DNA from: Bdellovibrionia bacterium
GTDB taxonomy: Bacteria > Bdellovibrionota > Bdellovibrionia > Bdellovibrionales > JAGQZY01
Direction of reading: 5' to 3'
Length of the DNA: 64,000 bases
NCBI GenBank assembly: GCA_030427805.1
Contig: JAUICP010000004.1
Span: forward strand, 286,705 to 350,704
Shown here: positions 9,067 to 17,709 of the stretch, one piece after another
Numbering within the stretch: the first letter of the stretch is position 1
Layout of the letters: the number at the start of each line of letters is the position of its first letter
Notes under the pieces: generated by a model
What the model was told of the DNA's origin: nothing
The model's input: only the letters and a program-made list of their open reading frames with translations
Database searches by the model: none
Program-made: the position numbers and the translations under genes

Positions 9067-9336
9067 GTGATTCTTTTTATTGAAAATTTAAATAACGCAA
9101 TTACTTCCAATGATCTATCAAGCCTAATGAGCGACTTAAAAGGTTATATCTGCTCGGCAGTAAAACGTGATAAGTATGGCATGTCAGCGGGAGTCGGATA
9201 TGCACATTTTGAGAGTCGAATCGATGGCGACAATGCCATCAAAAAATGTAACGGATTTCAAATGTTTGACAGAAAAATAAGAGTTACTCCGTCGGTAGCC
9301 ACACCAATTTCTATTTTTTATAAAACAAATAGATAG
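9067..9336 (+). CDS. RNA-binding protein with a single RRM domain
   Basis: This 89-residue protein is essentially one RNA recognition motif. RNP2 is ILFIENLN at the N-terminus, RNP1 is GVGYAHFES in the middle, and the 'DNAIKKCNGFQMFDRKIRV' stretch fits the second helix and last strand. Bacterial single-RRM proteins of this size bind single-stranded RNA, and some respond to cold. RNP1 retains two aromatics (Tyr and Phe), so RNA binding should be intact. The GTG start has AGGA 6 nt upstream. It follows the possible HPF-like gene by 36 nt. Confidence 0.87.
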   Translation: MILFIENLNNAITSNDLSSLMSDLKGYICSAVKRDKYGMSAGVGYAHFESRIDGDNAIKKCNGFQMFDRKIRVTPSVATPISIFYKTNR

Positions 9337-9424
9337 GAATTACCAATAGACTCTTAAACACATAACCCAAAAAACTTGAGTTCGTAGCTCTAGAAACGAC
9401 ACAAGCAAAACCAAAGGATACTTC

Positions 9425-9709
9425 ATGAGAAAATTATACGGACAAAAACCAAACGCTTTAGATATTAGAAATACAAATGATGAAATAAATGAACTGGTTC
9501 TAAAAGAACAATTTTTGGAACCTCAATTGCAATCAGCAGTTCACTTTCAAATAGTCTCGGCAAGAAGGCAGTTGAATGAAATAAACAACGAATTAAAGGA
9601 TTCTTATTCGTTAACTCTAATAGATAACAAACTTTTAAGCACTAAAGTTTCTAGGCTGTGGCTAAAGCTAAAGGCAACGCTATCAAAAATAAGTAGCTAC
9701 TATGAATGA
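9425..9709 (+). CDS. Small protein of unknown function
   Basis: This is a 94-residue protein with no domain I recognise. It is rich in charged and Asn/Gln residues, lacks a signal peptide or membrane segment, and its middle (ARRQLNEINNELKDSYSL) looks helical, possibly coiled coil. AAGGAT lies 6 nt before the ATG. Its end overlaps the start of the SDR gene by 8 nt, so the two are probably translated together. That overlap is the main evidence that the gene is real. Confidence 0.55.
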   Translation: MRKLYGQKPNALDIRNTNDEINELVLKEQFLEPQLQSAVHFQIVSARRQLNEINNELKDSYSLTLIDNKLLSTKVSRLWLKLKATLSKISSYYE

Positions 9710-10634
9710 TCCCACCTTAATTCTAGAAAATTTAAATATAAAAGGAAGTACCAAACGGAAAATAATTTTACTCACTGGAGCAAGTAAAGGCCTTGGTCTT
9801 GCCCTTGCAAAAAAATTAATTCAAGGCGATGAGTACTTTCTTGTATTGACTGCTCGAAAATCTTCAATGAAAAGATTCGAGAGCGAATCAATATTCAATT
9901 CAGAATTTGTCTGGCTAAGGACGCTTGATGTCCTAAATTACAGTCAAACAGAAAGCGTCATTGCAGAAATTGTAGAAAAACTTGGAAATGTTGATATATT
10001 AATCAATAACGCAGGCATAACAGACCGATCTACCGTTGAGGACTCGACCGATTCCTATAGAAAATCTCAAATGGCCGTCAATTACCTAGCCCCTTTTTAT
10101 ATAATAGAACATGTATTATCACTCATGAGAAAAAACAATTTCGGAAAAATTATTAATATTTCTTCGGCGGGGGGATTTATGGCTATGCCAACTATGTCCT
10201 CCTACAGCGCTTCAAAGTATGCACTTGAAGCGGCATCAGAGTCACTTTGGTATGAAATGAAACCTTGGAATATACACGTCACTCTAATTATTCCAGGCTT
10301 CATCGATTCAGAAGGATTTGAAAACACCACAGAAAGTAGAAAATGTAAGAAAAGTTCCACTAATCAATTGAGCACCTATCATGAGCATTATAAGGGCATG
10401 AAACAACTCATTTCAAATCAAATGCATCATTCTAATTCGACAAATGAAACCATTGCAAAGCAAATTTATAAGGTTTTGAAGAAAGAAAACCCGCCTCTTC
10501 GTATTTATGTTACTTTAGATGCCTGGCTCCTGTTCTGGTTTAGAAAATTAATGCCTCCAAAAATATATCATATTGTCATCTACAAGCTTCTCCCGAGAGT
10601 AAAAAAGTGGGGCAAGCAGGTCTACAAAGAATAG
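9702..10634 (+). CDS. Short-chain dehydrogenase/reductase (SDR family)
   Basis: This 310-residue enzyme has the classical SDR motifs in order: the nucleotide-binding TGASKGLG near residue 25, NNAG in the middle, the catalytic Ser in NISSAGG, and the YxxxK pair in YSASKYALEA. The family oxidises or reduces alcohol/carbonyl groups using NAD(P)(H). About 80 extra residues follow the core, and the C-terminus is rich in Trp, Tyr and Lys, with a hydrophobic patch (AWLLFWFRKLMPPKIYHIVI) that may touch a membrane or lipid substrate. The start overlaps the preceding small gene by 8 nt. The next gene is a convergent acyltransferase. The substrate cannot be read from sequence. Confidence 0.9.
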   Translation: MNDPTLILENLNIKGSTKRKIILLTGASKGLGLALAKKLIQGDEYFLVLTARKSSMKRFESESIFNSEFVWLRTLDVLNYSQTESVIAEIVEKLGNVDILINNAGITDRSTVEDSTDSYRKSQMAVNYLAPFYIIEHVLSLMRKNNFGKIINISSAGGFMAMPTMSSYSASKYALEAASESLWYEMKPWNIHVTLIIPGFIDSEGFENTTESRKCKKSSTNQLSTYHEHYKGMKQLISNQMHHSNSTNETIAKQIYKVLKKENPPLRIYVTLDAWLLFWFRKLMPPKIYHIVIYKLLPRVKKWGKQVYKE

Positions 10635-10652
10635 TAGATTTCACCTGAATTA

Positions 10653-11798
10653 CTATGGTACTTTCTCTTTCGGCGCCAAACCCTCATACTTTATTCTAGG
10701 GTCACCTATTTTTGCGTCTTTAAGCATTTCAGAAACCACGTCTGCACTTGTAAAATCAAAATCCTCTAGCTCCCAAGAAGACTTCTCATCCGCCAACTCT
10801 GGCTTGCGCCAGTGCTTTGGCCGAATATTGTATTTTAGGAATAGGAGAGGTAGACCAAGAAAAGGCAAGTAAAATAGTGGTAACCATCTCTTTTTCTCTT
10901 TGAACAAGAAAGGCCAACCGAGAGGTAATATTTTAAACGCTTTCTTAGTGTTTTTAAATAAATGACCCATAAAATTTCTCAATTCAATAGGTGAGTTTCC
11001 TTTTATGAGAACCAATTGATTCAGCTTCGCCTGAAAGTCAAATTTTAACTCTTCTGTTTTCTCTCGTATGATTTTATCACAAATCTTTCCCGATATTTCA
11101 CGGGGTTCTCCCAAAACAATTTTTAGCTTTGCGGGAAAAGCACTCCAAAAAAGAAAAGGAAAGACAGGAAGAAGCATAGTACCAAGACCAATTGGCATAA
11201 TAGGGATTCCTATTCTTTCAGTTATTGAATTCAGTCTCTTCGAGACCATACAGAAGGGATGAATGTACTCAGCATTGATTGTATAAACAGGCACTAAAAT
11301 CGCATTATACTTAATAGCGAGTCTAACAAATGAGGTGGCAAAGTTTTGTAGTTGATAGCGTTTTGAATAGCCTTTACCGATACCGTCAACACCTTCTGGA
11401 TAATAGAGAAGGGCCTCTTTATTTTTAATTGCTTGTTCGAGGTGATCAAAGGACGCATAACAGGATAGGAGATCTTTTTTGAAATCTTTTTGACAAAACA
11501 AATTCATAAAAGGATTGCCAAAGAAACTTTTATCGAAAACGGTTTTTAGAGTCTTGCCAGAGTCATTGGTTTTTTTACGCAAATGAATAAGACTCATCAT
11601 TGCGTCCCAAGGCATTGAATTCCCAGAATGATTTCCATAAAAAATCACAGGTCGGTCGAAGTCTAGGCCTTCGATAATTTCAAAATTGTAGAGTTCAGTA
11701 CGAAAGTAATTCTCAGAAACAAAACTAAGACTTTCTTCGCTCGATACTTTCAATGGATCCATACTCTTTACTGTATCAACGGATGAGAGCCACGCCAT
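10653..11798 (-). CDS. Lysophospholipid acyltransferase family protein (PlsC/DAGAT-like)
   Basis: This 381-residue protein carries the acyltransferase block I motif as NHSGNSMPWD, the NHSG..P.D variant of the usual NHxxxxD box, and block III as YYPEG, followed by a strand (ILVPVYTINAEY). Hydrophobic stretches (GTMLLPVFPFLFWSAF, LPFLGLPLLFLKY) suggest membrane attachment. The family transfers acyl chains to glycerolipids. The gene lies tail to tail with the SDR gene (18-nt gap) and about 30 nt after the collagen-like lipoprotein gene on the same strand. The acyl acceptor is unknown. Confidence 0.8.
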   Translation of the reverse strand: MAWLSSVDTVKSMDPLKVSSEESLSFVSENYFRTELYNFEIIEGLDFDRPVIFYGNHSGNSMPWDAMMSLIHLRKKTNDSGKTLKTVFDKSFFGNPFMNLFCQKDFKKDLLSCYASFDHLEQAIKNKEALLYYPEGVDGIGKGYSKRYQLQNFATSFVRLAIKYNAILVPVYTINAEYIHPFCMVSKRLNSITERIGIPIMPIGLGTMLLPVFPFLFWSAFPAKLKIVLGEPREISGKICDKIIREKTEELKFDFQAKLNQLVLIKGNSPIELRNFMGHLFKNTKKAFKILPLGWPFLFKEKKRWLPLFYLPFLGLPLLFLKYNIRPKHWRKPELADEKSSWELEDFDFTSADVVSEMLKDAKIGDPRIKYEGLAPKEKVP

Positions 11799-11828
11799 AC
11801 CTGACTCAGAGCGAAACTCACAAATCGC

Positions 11829-12548
11829 CTACCAAACGACTTCACCATTAGCTGATATTTCAAACAGACAATTAGTATTATCTGTTGTTTGGTACCTTCC
11901 TGGGCTCAACAAACTAAAGTGCTGCTTCTTGCCATTCGAATAGTGACCTAGAATGTCTCCATTTGCAAAAACAAGTAAGATCTCATCAAAGGCGGACTCT
12001 TTCCCACATGGGTCAATGTACTCAACGATATTAAAGGCGCCCGGCTCAGCATCCTCACCGTCTTCTCCGTCAGCACCGTCGCTCCCATCCTCGCCATCTT
12101 GACCGTGCTTTACAAGCAATGGATCCTTATCACCGCAAGCAATAATAACTCCGTTTTCTACAGAATAGGCATCACATGAACTTCCATCTTTACCATCTTT
12201 ACCATCGCTAACAATCGCACTGGACCCATCGGGACACTCGATGACAGCTCCCTCATCAGTTTCAGTGACAGTACACTGTTCATTGGGAGTCTCATCTCGG
12301 ACCGTGTAGATATTCCCATTTGGACACTCGAATCGAATTCCGACTTCGATTTCTACGATTCGACAAGCACTCTGATCCTGCTCTAGCATTTTGGAGCCAT
12401 CACACCCCGAAAGCGAAGCAGCTACACAACCTGCACCGAGAAGTCCTGCACCCGTCTTTGTACCAACAATCAGAAATCCAATGAGTGCTGCTTTAATAGA
12501 TACCAGTAATCCAAGAAAATAAGATCGTTTGTATATGAAACGCCTCAC
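11829..12548 (-). CDS. Lipoprotein with collagen-like Gly-x-x repeats
   Basis: This 239-residue exported protein has a long N-terminal hydrophobic region ending in a canonical lipobox, LSGC. The mature part has Cys-rich units ending in short Gly-x-x runs (GKDGKDG, then GQDGEDGSDGADGEDGED) rich in Asp and Glu, which could form a collagen-like stalk or bind calcium. The C-terminal 60 residues contain two Cys (DPCGKES, TNCLFE). I chose the GTG at 12548 because GGAGG lies 5 nt upstream; the earlier GTG at 12560 overlaps that site. No catalytic domain is visible. A surface or adhesive role is plausible but unproven. Confidence 0.75.
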   Translation of the reverse strand: MRRFIYKRSYFLGLLVSIKAALIGFLIVGTKTGAGLLGAGCVAASLSGCDGSKMLEQDQSACRIVEIEVGIRFECPNGNIYTVRDETPNEQCTVTETDEGAVIECPDGSSAIVSDGKDGKDGSSCDAYSVENGVIIACGDKDPLLVKHGQDGEDGSDGADGEDGEDAEPGAFNIVEYIDPCGKESAFDEILLVFANGDILGHYSNGKKQHFSLLSPGRYQTTDNTNCLFEISANGEVVW

Positions 12549-12908
12549 AAGAACCTCCACCTCATATGACTTACCCTAAATGAGAGCAGGAAATGTGCCG
12601 CCAACAAACCCAATTCTAAACAGGTAAACTAAGGAGAGTTCTAGACTTTTAAACCAGTTTCAATCCGAAACACTCTGATTACGAGTAATAAAGCAACCCT
12701 GTGGGCCATTTTGTCGTAACAATAACTCTACTATTTCCACTAAAATTTTCGAAAAAGTACATGGGAGTCTTTCTCATTCCGGTGGAGCCGCTATATATTT
12801 TTATGAAAGTCTCTTTCACTATCTAATGGTCAATCGACATAAACCTTTTCGTTTTCTCAAGAAAGCCAGGGAGCTCCCCGTCAGTTCGGAAAGCTCCCTC
12901 AGTGAAAT
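12549..12908. other. Intergenic stretch
   Basis: This 360-bp stretch holds a terminator hairpin at its right end (listed separately) and presumably the promoter of the collagen-like lipoprotein gene. I see no gene and no other clear site. Confidence 0.5.
12868..12899 (-). terminator. Hairpin after the NTF2-like secreted protein gene
   Basis: AGGGAGCT at 12868-12875 pairs with AGCTCCCT at 12892-12899 across a 16-nt loop. Read on the minus strand, it follows the stop of the 12909-13526 gene by about 10 nt and is followed by a partly T-rich stretch (GGCTTTCTT). A factor-independent terminator is likely, though the T tract is imperfect. Confidence 0.65.
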
Positions 12909-13526
12909 TTAGCGGGATGAGACGTTTTGGGTTGTAGGGGGAGAATAAGGTAGAGAGGAGTCTTGTAAGAACAGTAAAACTCTTCCATCGTTTGTTTTTA
13001 CATAGCCTTTTGTATATTCAACCTTGGTCTCTTTTCCGGTCGCTTTGTCGGTGAAAAAATAATGACCCATGGCAATCGCCTTATTACCGAACATCTTTAT
13101 ATTATGGTTCTCAAATCTCACTTTCGTCCAAGGCTTGAGCGCAAATCCCCCATCACTCGAGTACTTGTCATTACCGGCAACGAAGTAAGAAAGAGTTCCC
13201 TCGAGATCAGGACGAAACGTGGTCTCACCGTGGGTGAGAGTCGGCTTGAACATAATCGGGCCAAGATCAAATGCATAAGCAGTTTCCGCAGCCTGTTTCG
13301 CTACCTCTTTTGAATTCTCAGCGGCACCGATTTTGACGACAGCATCGCCCCACATTTTTTGAGCCTTCTTAATATCCTTTTCTGTTATCGCGGGTCCAGA
13401 AGGAAGTGTCCCCACATGGGTGGCAAGGCTATCGGGTTTTTTCGACGAAAAACCAAAAGACGTTGCAGGCAATAGAAATCCGAGGAGCCCTAAAATTAAC
13501 ATTCCGTTTTGAAACACTTTTTTCAT
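12909..13526 (-). CDS. Secreted NTF2-like protein
   Basis: This 205-residue protein has a signal peptide ending near ATSFGF. The mature part (helix 'EKDIKKAQKMWGDAVVKIG', then 'AYAFDLGPIMFKPTLTHGE', 'KVRFENHNIKMFGNKAIAMG', 'YVKTNDGRVLLFLQDSSLPY') has the alpha-plus-beta cone order of SnoaL/NTF2-like proteins that hold small ligands or act as enzymes. Similar secreted proteins are often labelled phosphoribosyl-AMP cyclohydrolase in databases, which this sequence does not support. AGGAG lies 7-8 nt before the ATG. It is a single-gene unit ended by the hairpin at 12868-12899. Confidence 0.65.
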   Translation of the reverse strand: MKKVFQNGMLILGLLGFLLPATSFGFSSKKPDSLATHVGTLPSGPAITEKDIKKAQKMWGDAVVKIGAAENSKEVAKQAAETAYAFDLGPIMFKPTLTHGETTFRPDLEGTLSYFVAGNDKYSSDGGFALKPWTKVRFENHNIKMFGNKAIAMGHYFFTDKATGKETKVEYTKGYVKTNDGRVLLFLQDSSLPYSPPTTQNVSSR

Positions 13527-13685
13527 AGTTTTCTCCTTTAAACTCTCTTAGTCTCTGGCACTTGCCATTAACAAATTAATGAATTTTTCAACAACGAACT
13601 CTGCCAATTATGGAGCAAAACTTATCTTCGGTAAAATAGATAATTATGTATTAATACTTCGTTTTTATCGAAGTATTGCCAACCT

Positions 13686-13712
13686 CCCTTTCTTCGCTAC
13701 GTGAAGAAAGGG
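13686..13712 (-). terminator. Strong hairpin after the TP-repeat lipoprotein gene
   Basis: A perfect 10-bp stem, CCCTTTCTTC (13686-13695) with GAAGAAAGGG (13703-13712), has a 7-nt loop and starts 15 nt after the stop of the 13727-15184 gene. A short AGGTTGGC stretch rather than a T run follows on the minus strand, so it may act as a terminator or as an mRNA 3' stabiliser. Confidence 0.65.
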
Positions 13713-13726
13713 ATCCTCCTAAAGAC

Positions 13727-15184
13727 TTAAGGCATCACACGACATAGATCCTCTAGACGAGGACCAATCCATTTGAACTGGCTTGTCACTGTCTCTTGGT
13801 GACCAGCTCCGTCCTCGAAAGACCATCGAACTCTTAGCTCCGTAAGATCATCATCGACTTGAATTCTATAGGTTTGCTTGGTCGCCCCTGGAATGGGCCT
13901 TTCATTTCGGTACCATTGAAAGGATGTCGAGGCTCTATTGATCCCATCTGGATCGGAGACTCCATTGGTCCTTGCTACAACAGTTTCTCCGATAAAAGGG
14001 TCGCCTAAAAATACAAAGGCACCCTGGGGACTATTATTTCCCGCAATTCGGTCTGCGGGATTATCAAAAAAACTAGGATCCACTTGCGACTCCGTTCGAA
14101 TATTCGAATAAAATCCTTTTGGTGCAATCAATTTCGATTTGCTCGTCACAAGCTCTCTCGACCCAGCAATGTCATAATAACTCAATTTGACACTCACCTC
14201 ACGGCAACGATCATCGGGACTCAACGGGTAGTCTCTACGATTGGCCCCAGAAATTGCTCGCCCATCCCGATACCAATTAAAACGCATCGTATTGAAATCG
14301 ATTCCATCATCATCGACAAGCGCGTTTGGTCGCGCTAGTAGCGTTTTACCGACCTCAGGATCGCCTAAAATTCCAAGCGGCCCTCGTGGCACAGAATTAC
14401 CTGGAATCGGAATAGGTTCGTTATCAACGACTGTTGGTGTCGGTGTTGGTGTCGGTGTCGGTGTCGGTGTCGGAGTCGGTGTCGGAGTCGGTGTCGGAGT
14501 CGGTGTCGGAGTCGGAGTCGGAGTCGGAGTCGGAGTCGGAGTTGGAGTTGGAGTTGGAGTCGGAGTCTCACCACCTTCTGAATCTACAAGCCAGTCTGGT
14601 AGTCGAGCCTCTGAAAATTTAAACACATCGACGAGTTGCTGAAATCGATACTCGGACAAAAACTCTCGATCTCCTTTATGAGCTTGTAAAAGAAACTCAA
14701 GTTGCAACTCTCGCTGATTAACGGAAAAAGATCGCAGCGCCCATCGGCGCTCTTCGGATTCATCTGCGACTCGATCCATCCATCCAGAAAAGAGTTCCGA
14801 GATATAGGTGACTTGTTGATCCAGTGATTTATCCTCGCATACGAAGTCTAAACACTCCCCTGAATAGACTTCCACAAGACCTTGTCCAGGTCCACAATCG
14901 GGGACTTCAGAACAAGTTTCATAGGAGGGATCTTTTTGGGCACTGGCTCCACTGGGTTGACACACATATTTAAAACATCCTCCCACCAAGAGAAAAACAG
15001 GAGGCTCATATCCACTCAGGCAACTGAGTCCTATCGAAGCGTCAGCACAAACCAAAGGTTCGAGAGATTCGGACGTCGAATCTCGGTGAGATATTGGGTT
15101 AGATATCTGCCGAGTACAGCCTATTAAAAAAATGAGACTGACCATGACACCAAAGATTTTTAATAAGTGTAAATTTCGCTCCAT
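13727..15184 (-). CDS. Lipoprotein with DUF4214-like region, Thr-Pro linker and two Ig-like repeats
   Basis: This 485-residue lipoprotein has the lipobox LIGC at about residue 23. Cys-rich segments (residues about 45-125) are followed by a region (VTYISELFSGWMDRVADES to ARLPDWL) that parallels the DUF4214-like units of the xylanase, including the closing P-x-W-L. A linker of exactly 22 Thr-Pro pairs follows, then two homologous Ig-like repeats of about 85 residues, each with GDPxxGxT..AR near its start and W-Y-R-[DN]-x-R-x-I-x-G-A near its middle. Such repeats occur in surface-exposed bacterial proteins. No catalytic domain is visible. The Thr-Pro tract probably holds the C-terminal modules away from the membrane. 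Confidence 0.8.
   Translation of the reverse strand: MERNLHLLKIFGVMVSLIFLIGCTRQISNPISHRDSTSESLEPLVCADASIGLSCLSGYEPPVFLLVGGCFKYVCQPSGASAQKDPSYETCSEVPDCGPGQGLVEVYSGECLDFVCEDKSLDQQVTYISELFSGWMDRVADESEERRWALRSFSVNQRELQLEFLLQAHKGDREFLSEYRFQQLVDVFKFSEARLPDWLVDSEGGETPTPTPTPTPTPTPTPTPTPTPTPTPTPTPTPTPTPTPTPTPTPTVVDNEPIPIPGNSVPRGPLGILGDPEVGKTLLARPNALVDDDGIDFNTMRFNWYRDGRAISGANRRDYPLSPDDRCREVSVKLSYYDIAGSRELVTSKSKLIAPKGFYSNIRTESQVDPSFFDNPADRIAGNNSPQGAFVFLGDPFIGETVVARTNGVSDPDGINRASTSFQWYRNERPIPGATKQTYRIQVDDDLTELRVRWSFEDGAGHQETVTSQFKWIGPRLEDLCRVMP
14436..14567 (-). repeat. Tandem hexamer tract, 22 units, encoding (Thr-Pro)22
   Basis: The plus strand shows 22 perfect-length hexamers of the form GGWGTY (GGTGTC, GGAGTC, GGTGTT, GGAGTT). 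Each hexamer is one Thr-Pro pair on the coding strand, so unit gain or loss would change linker length without changing frame. GGTGTC units dominate one end and GGAGTC units the other, with alternation between, as expected from slippage or unequal exchange after point changes. Confidence 0.95.
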
Positions 15185-15577
15185 GATTTGACTTCGGAGC
15201 TAAAATACTTCCCCCTAAATCAATACCAAATTGACCAATTTTTATCCAGATACTTGGCAGTCTTCTGCTCAATTTCAAAGTATCTATTCATAAGTCCTCT
15301 CGCGAGTATTCCAGTGGTCCGGTCAATTCGTTTTGCGACTCATATGGTCATATCCTTATTGGCTAAGGAGACAACAGACAAAGCTGAAACTCAATCTATG
15401 GCAAAATAGGCGCTACACTCGTTGTCACACAAGTCTTTATAAAGTGTTGCCATTTACGTAAATAGAAAACACTTATATTTTCCCAGGGTGATAGAGACTC
15501 TGTCTTCGAGAAACGTTGACTGTCCATCTTGATAGTTTTTAGACTCTTACCAATGATCGATTAAAAAGGAGCTAGAA
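15185..15577. other. Intergenic stretch between divergent genes
   Basis: These 390 bp separate the TP-repeat lipoprotein gene (minus) from the TIGR02147 regulator gene (plus) and should hold both promoters. I see no gene and no clear -35/-10 pair. The only translational signal is AAGGAG at 15566-15571, ahead of the TTG at 15578. Confidence 0.45.
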
Positions 15578-16378
15578 TTGTTCCGAGACATTCTAAAAGA
15601 AGAGTACGAAAATCGAAAATCCGCAAATGGAAGTTACTCAATGCGGGCGATGGCAAGAGACTTGAAAGTTTCACCTTCATTTTTGGTGAATGTCATTAAC
15701 GGAAAAAGAAGTCTTTCCGAAAACAGTGCTAAAAAAATTGTTAATTCCCTCTCCCTCTCCTTTGTAAAAAAGAGACAGTTTTTACTCTCGGCTCGCCTAG
15801 AGAGTTGTCGCAAGACTGAGATGCGAAATAGCTTGAAAAATGAACTTAATGAACTCGGTTCAGAGTCTCATCGCTTTCGCAAAAGTCACCCAGAAGAACT
15901 CAAGAAAATGAATAGCTATTTACATTTCGCAATTTTGTCGGCACTTGATCTCTCGGAGGGACCCGTGAGCGTCTCATCATTGAGCCGAAAATTTTCTGAA
16001 ACGTCTGTGTACGTAAAACAGGTCCTTGAAGACTTAGTTGAGTTCCGTTATGCCGATCGGTTTTCTGAAAACTTCTACCAAACACGCATCACTTCTACCG
16101 AAACTACCTCTGAAACTCCAAGCACAGACATTCGAAAAATCCATCGATCTGCAATCGAAAAAGCTCTTGAATCTATTGAAAAGAACTATACAGATCGAGA
16201 GCTTTCTACCACTATTCTTTCTTTTGCCTCGAGCGACTATCAAGAGGCGAAGGATATGATTAATGATTTTGTCTATCAATTCCACAATCGTTTCTCATCG
16301 TCCGGTGATAAAGACTCGATCCGACAACTTACTCTTCAGTTTACGCGTTTAGATACACCCGAACAGAGAGGAGATTGA
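15578..16378 (+). CDS. TIGR02147/DUF4423-type regulator
   Basis: This 266-residue soluble protein begins with a helix-turn-helix region (SMRAMARDLKVSPSFLVNVI, then NGKRSLSENSAKKIVNSL) like that of the TIGR02147 family, which is abundant in Bdellovibrio and Fibrobacter. A second winged-helix-like region (HFAILSALDLSEGPVSVSSL) and a C-terminal alpha-rich domain ending in the family-typical LQFTRL element follow. The family is presumed to regulate transcription. The TTG start has AAGGAG 6 nt upstream. The next gene begins 1 nt after this one's stop and encodes a small exported protein, the usual arrangement for this family. Confidence 0.85.
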   Translation: MFRDILKEEYENRKSANGSYSMRAMARDLKVSPSFLVNVINGKRSLSENSAKKIVNSLSLSFVKKRQFLLSARLESCRKTEMRNSLKNELNELGSESHRFRKSHPEELKKMNSYLHFAILSALDLSEGPVSVSSLSRKFSETSVYVKQVLEDLVEFRYADRFSENFYQTRITSTETTSETPSTDIRKIHRSAIEKALESIEKNYTDRELSTTILSFASSDYQEAKDMINDFVYQFHNRFSSSGDKDSIRQLTLQFTRLDTPEQRGD

Positions 16379-16379
16379 A

Positions 16380-17084
16380 TTGGCTAAAACTCTTTCTCTA
16401 ATTGCTGTCCTCTTCTTCTCAGCTGCTCTCTGGGCAAAACCAAAACCGTCTGGCGTCCATGTTATCGGCAATGGTGCCGATGTCGTATCTTGTAGTTTTC
16501 AAGGTGGAAATTCAATTCACCTACTAGATACATACGAGACCTCCCTCATCCTCAACAAATACGACCAACATAAAGCTTCTTTTCAAACAAAAGAAGATTT
16601 TCTACACCTTTATTTAGAACGAGTTAAATCTCTCGATCCTGTATTTTACGAAAAGCTAAATCCAATCGTGGAGGCGATTTTTGCGGCCTGCTCAACCCTT
16701 CATGTCGATCACCCAGTTCCTTCGATAAATGATGAGGCTATCACTGTGATCAATCCCGTTCATTGTTCTATTCAACAACTCGCTTTCCAGTGGCCGAACT
16801 CAAGAAGTATGTTAGAAAACGGCTCTTGCCCCTTTAACACCGATTTCGAACTTTATAACAGACTTTCTAATTCTGATAAAGCAGCCTTCTATCTTCACGA
16901 AAGCATCATTCACTACTTAAAATCAAAACGAACGCCCCTAGGTTCGTTGCGACCGCTTTCTTCAACGGATTATATTCGCTTTTTTGTCGGTCTCGTCGCG
17001 CTTGGGCAACCAGAATACTTGTACGATTTCCGAGACCAAAGCTTAGAGAGCTATTTTGATTTGGTTTATTTTCAGTCATTTTGA
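16380..17084 (+). CDS. Secreted protein paired with the TIGR02147 regulator
   Basis: This 234-residue protein has a signal peptide ending near ALWAKP. No known domain is recognised. Four Cys (VVSCSF, FAACST, VHCSI, GSCPF) are likely to pair in the periplasm. The segment KAAFYLHESIIHYL carries a His-Glu pair that recurs in secreted partners of this regulator family as I recall them, but I make no enzymatic claim. The TTG start has GGAG about 7 nt upstream and lies 1 nt after the regulator's stop, so the pair is co-translated. The regulator may control or be controlled by this envelope protein; that is inference. Confidence 0.7.
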   Translation: MAKTLSLIAVLFFSAALWAKPKPSGVHVIGNGADVVSCSFQGGNSIHLLDTYETSLILNKYDQHKASFQTKEDFLHLYLERVKSLDPVFYEKLNPIVEAIFAACSTLHVDHPVPSINDEAITVINPVHCSIQQLAFQWPNSRSMLENGSCPFNTDFELYNRLSNSDKAAFYLHESIIHYLKSKRTPLGSLRPLSSTDYIRFFVGLVALGQPEYLYDFRDQSLESYFDLVYFQSF

Positions 17085-17433
17085 GGCCTGATGGTTTCTA
17101 TTGCCTCTTTGGATAACACTTTTATTATAAAGTGGGTTAGATTTTGGCCCCAAGTCTTTCTTTATAATTAGTTGAACCTAAAATAGAGGAGAGTAGCAAG
17201 TTATGAGACGTTGAGATGAATAAGTGTCCACCCAAATACTTTTTATTTCGACGGATCAAAGTTTTTGCTACTTCCCAAACATCGGGTACCAGGGTCGCAA
17301 ACTTTTTTGCGACCCTTTTTATCAAAACATAATAATCCACCCGCAACTCAATTTAGGAACACAGAAGCCCAAGTCATTTAGCCCGAATAGCGTCCCTCAA
17401 AAGAGTTCTAGGAATGGCCGCTCTAGAAAGATC
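17085..17433. other. Intergenic stretch with terminator
   Basis: These 350 bp hold a strong terminator at 17291-17320. A 38-codon frame from an ATG at 17217 has a fair Shine-Dalgarno-like GAGATG context but runs straight through the terminator stem, so I do not call it. Nothing else is seen. Confidence 0.4.
17291..17320 (+). terminator. Factor-independent terminator
   Basis: AGGGTCGCAAA (17291-17301) pairs perfectly with TTTGCGACCCT (17306-17316) across a 4-nt loop, and a T run follows on the plus strand. It lies 207 nt after the stop of the secreted partner gene, so the 15578-17084 transcript may carry a long 3' tail, or a small RNA may end here. Confidence 0.88.
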
Positions 17434-17709
17434 TTACTGGCAATCGAGATTTGTTTTTTGCATGTACTTTGTGCCATTCGTTGATTCGAAATAGTGAACA
17501 ACTTTTCCTGATAGGCATTCAGTTGACCCATGGGTAAACGTCTTTTTCTCGTTCTGGGCCTTTAGCTTCGCACAGGTACTAGGGTTACCAAACTTAGAGC
17601 ACTGAAAGAATTGATCATTTGTGGATGGAAAGTTGGCAGGGTTACCACCGAACTGGGCCTGGGCAGATAGCGCAAATAAAAATGATCCTAATAATAAGAT
17701 TGTCTTCAT
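17434..17709 (-). CDS. Small secreted Cys-containing protein
   Basis: This 91-residue protein has a clear signal peptide (MKTILLLGSFLFALSAQA). The mature part of about 73 residues has four Cys (FFQCSKF, STCAKL, TECLSG, LDCQ), suggesting two disulfides in the periplasm. No family is recognised. AAGGAG sits about 5 nt before the ATG. A decayed copy of its last third lies at 7913-7990, so the sequence has been duplicated at least once. Confidence 0.72.
   Translation of the reverse strand: MKTILLLGSFLFALSAQAQFGGNPANFPSTNDQFFQCSKFGNPSTCAKLKAQNEKKTFTHGSTECLSGKVVHYFESTNGTKYMQKTNLDCQ

Noticed and set aside
14436..14567. CRISPR array
   Set aside because: The units are 6 nt with no spacers and lie inside a coding sequence; no cas genes are near.
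14241..14642. Plus-strand Val-Gly repeat frame of 133 codons
   Set aside because: It is the antisense shadow of the Thr-Pro hexamer tract in the lipoprotein gene and has no Shine-Dalgarno.
17217..17333. Small plus-strand frame from an ATG at 17217
   Set aside because: It runs through a terminator stem and lacks a spaced Shine-Dalgarno.
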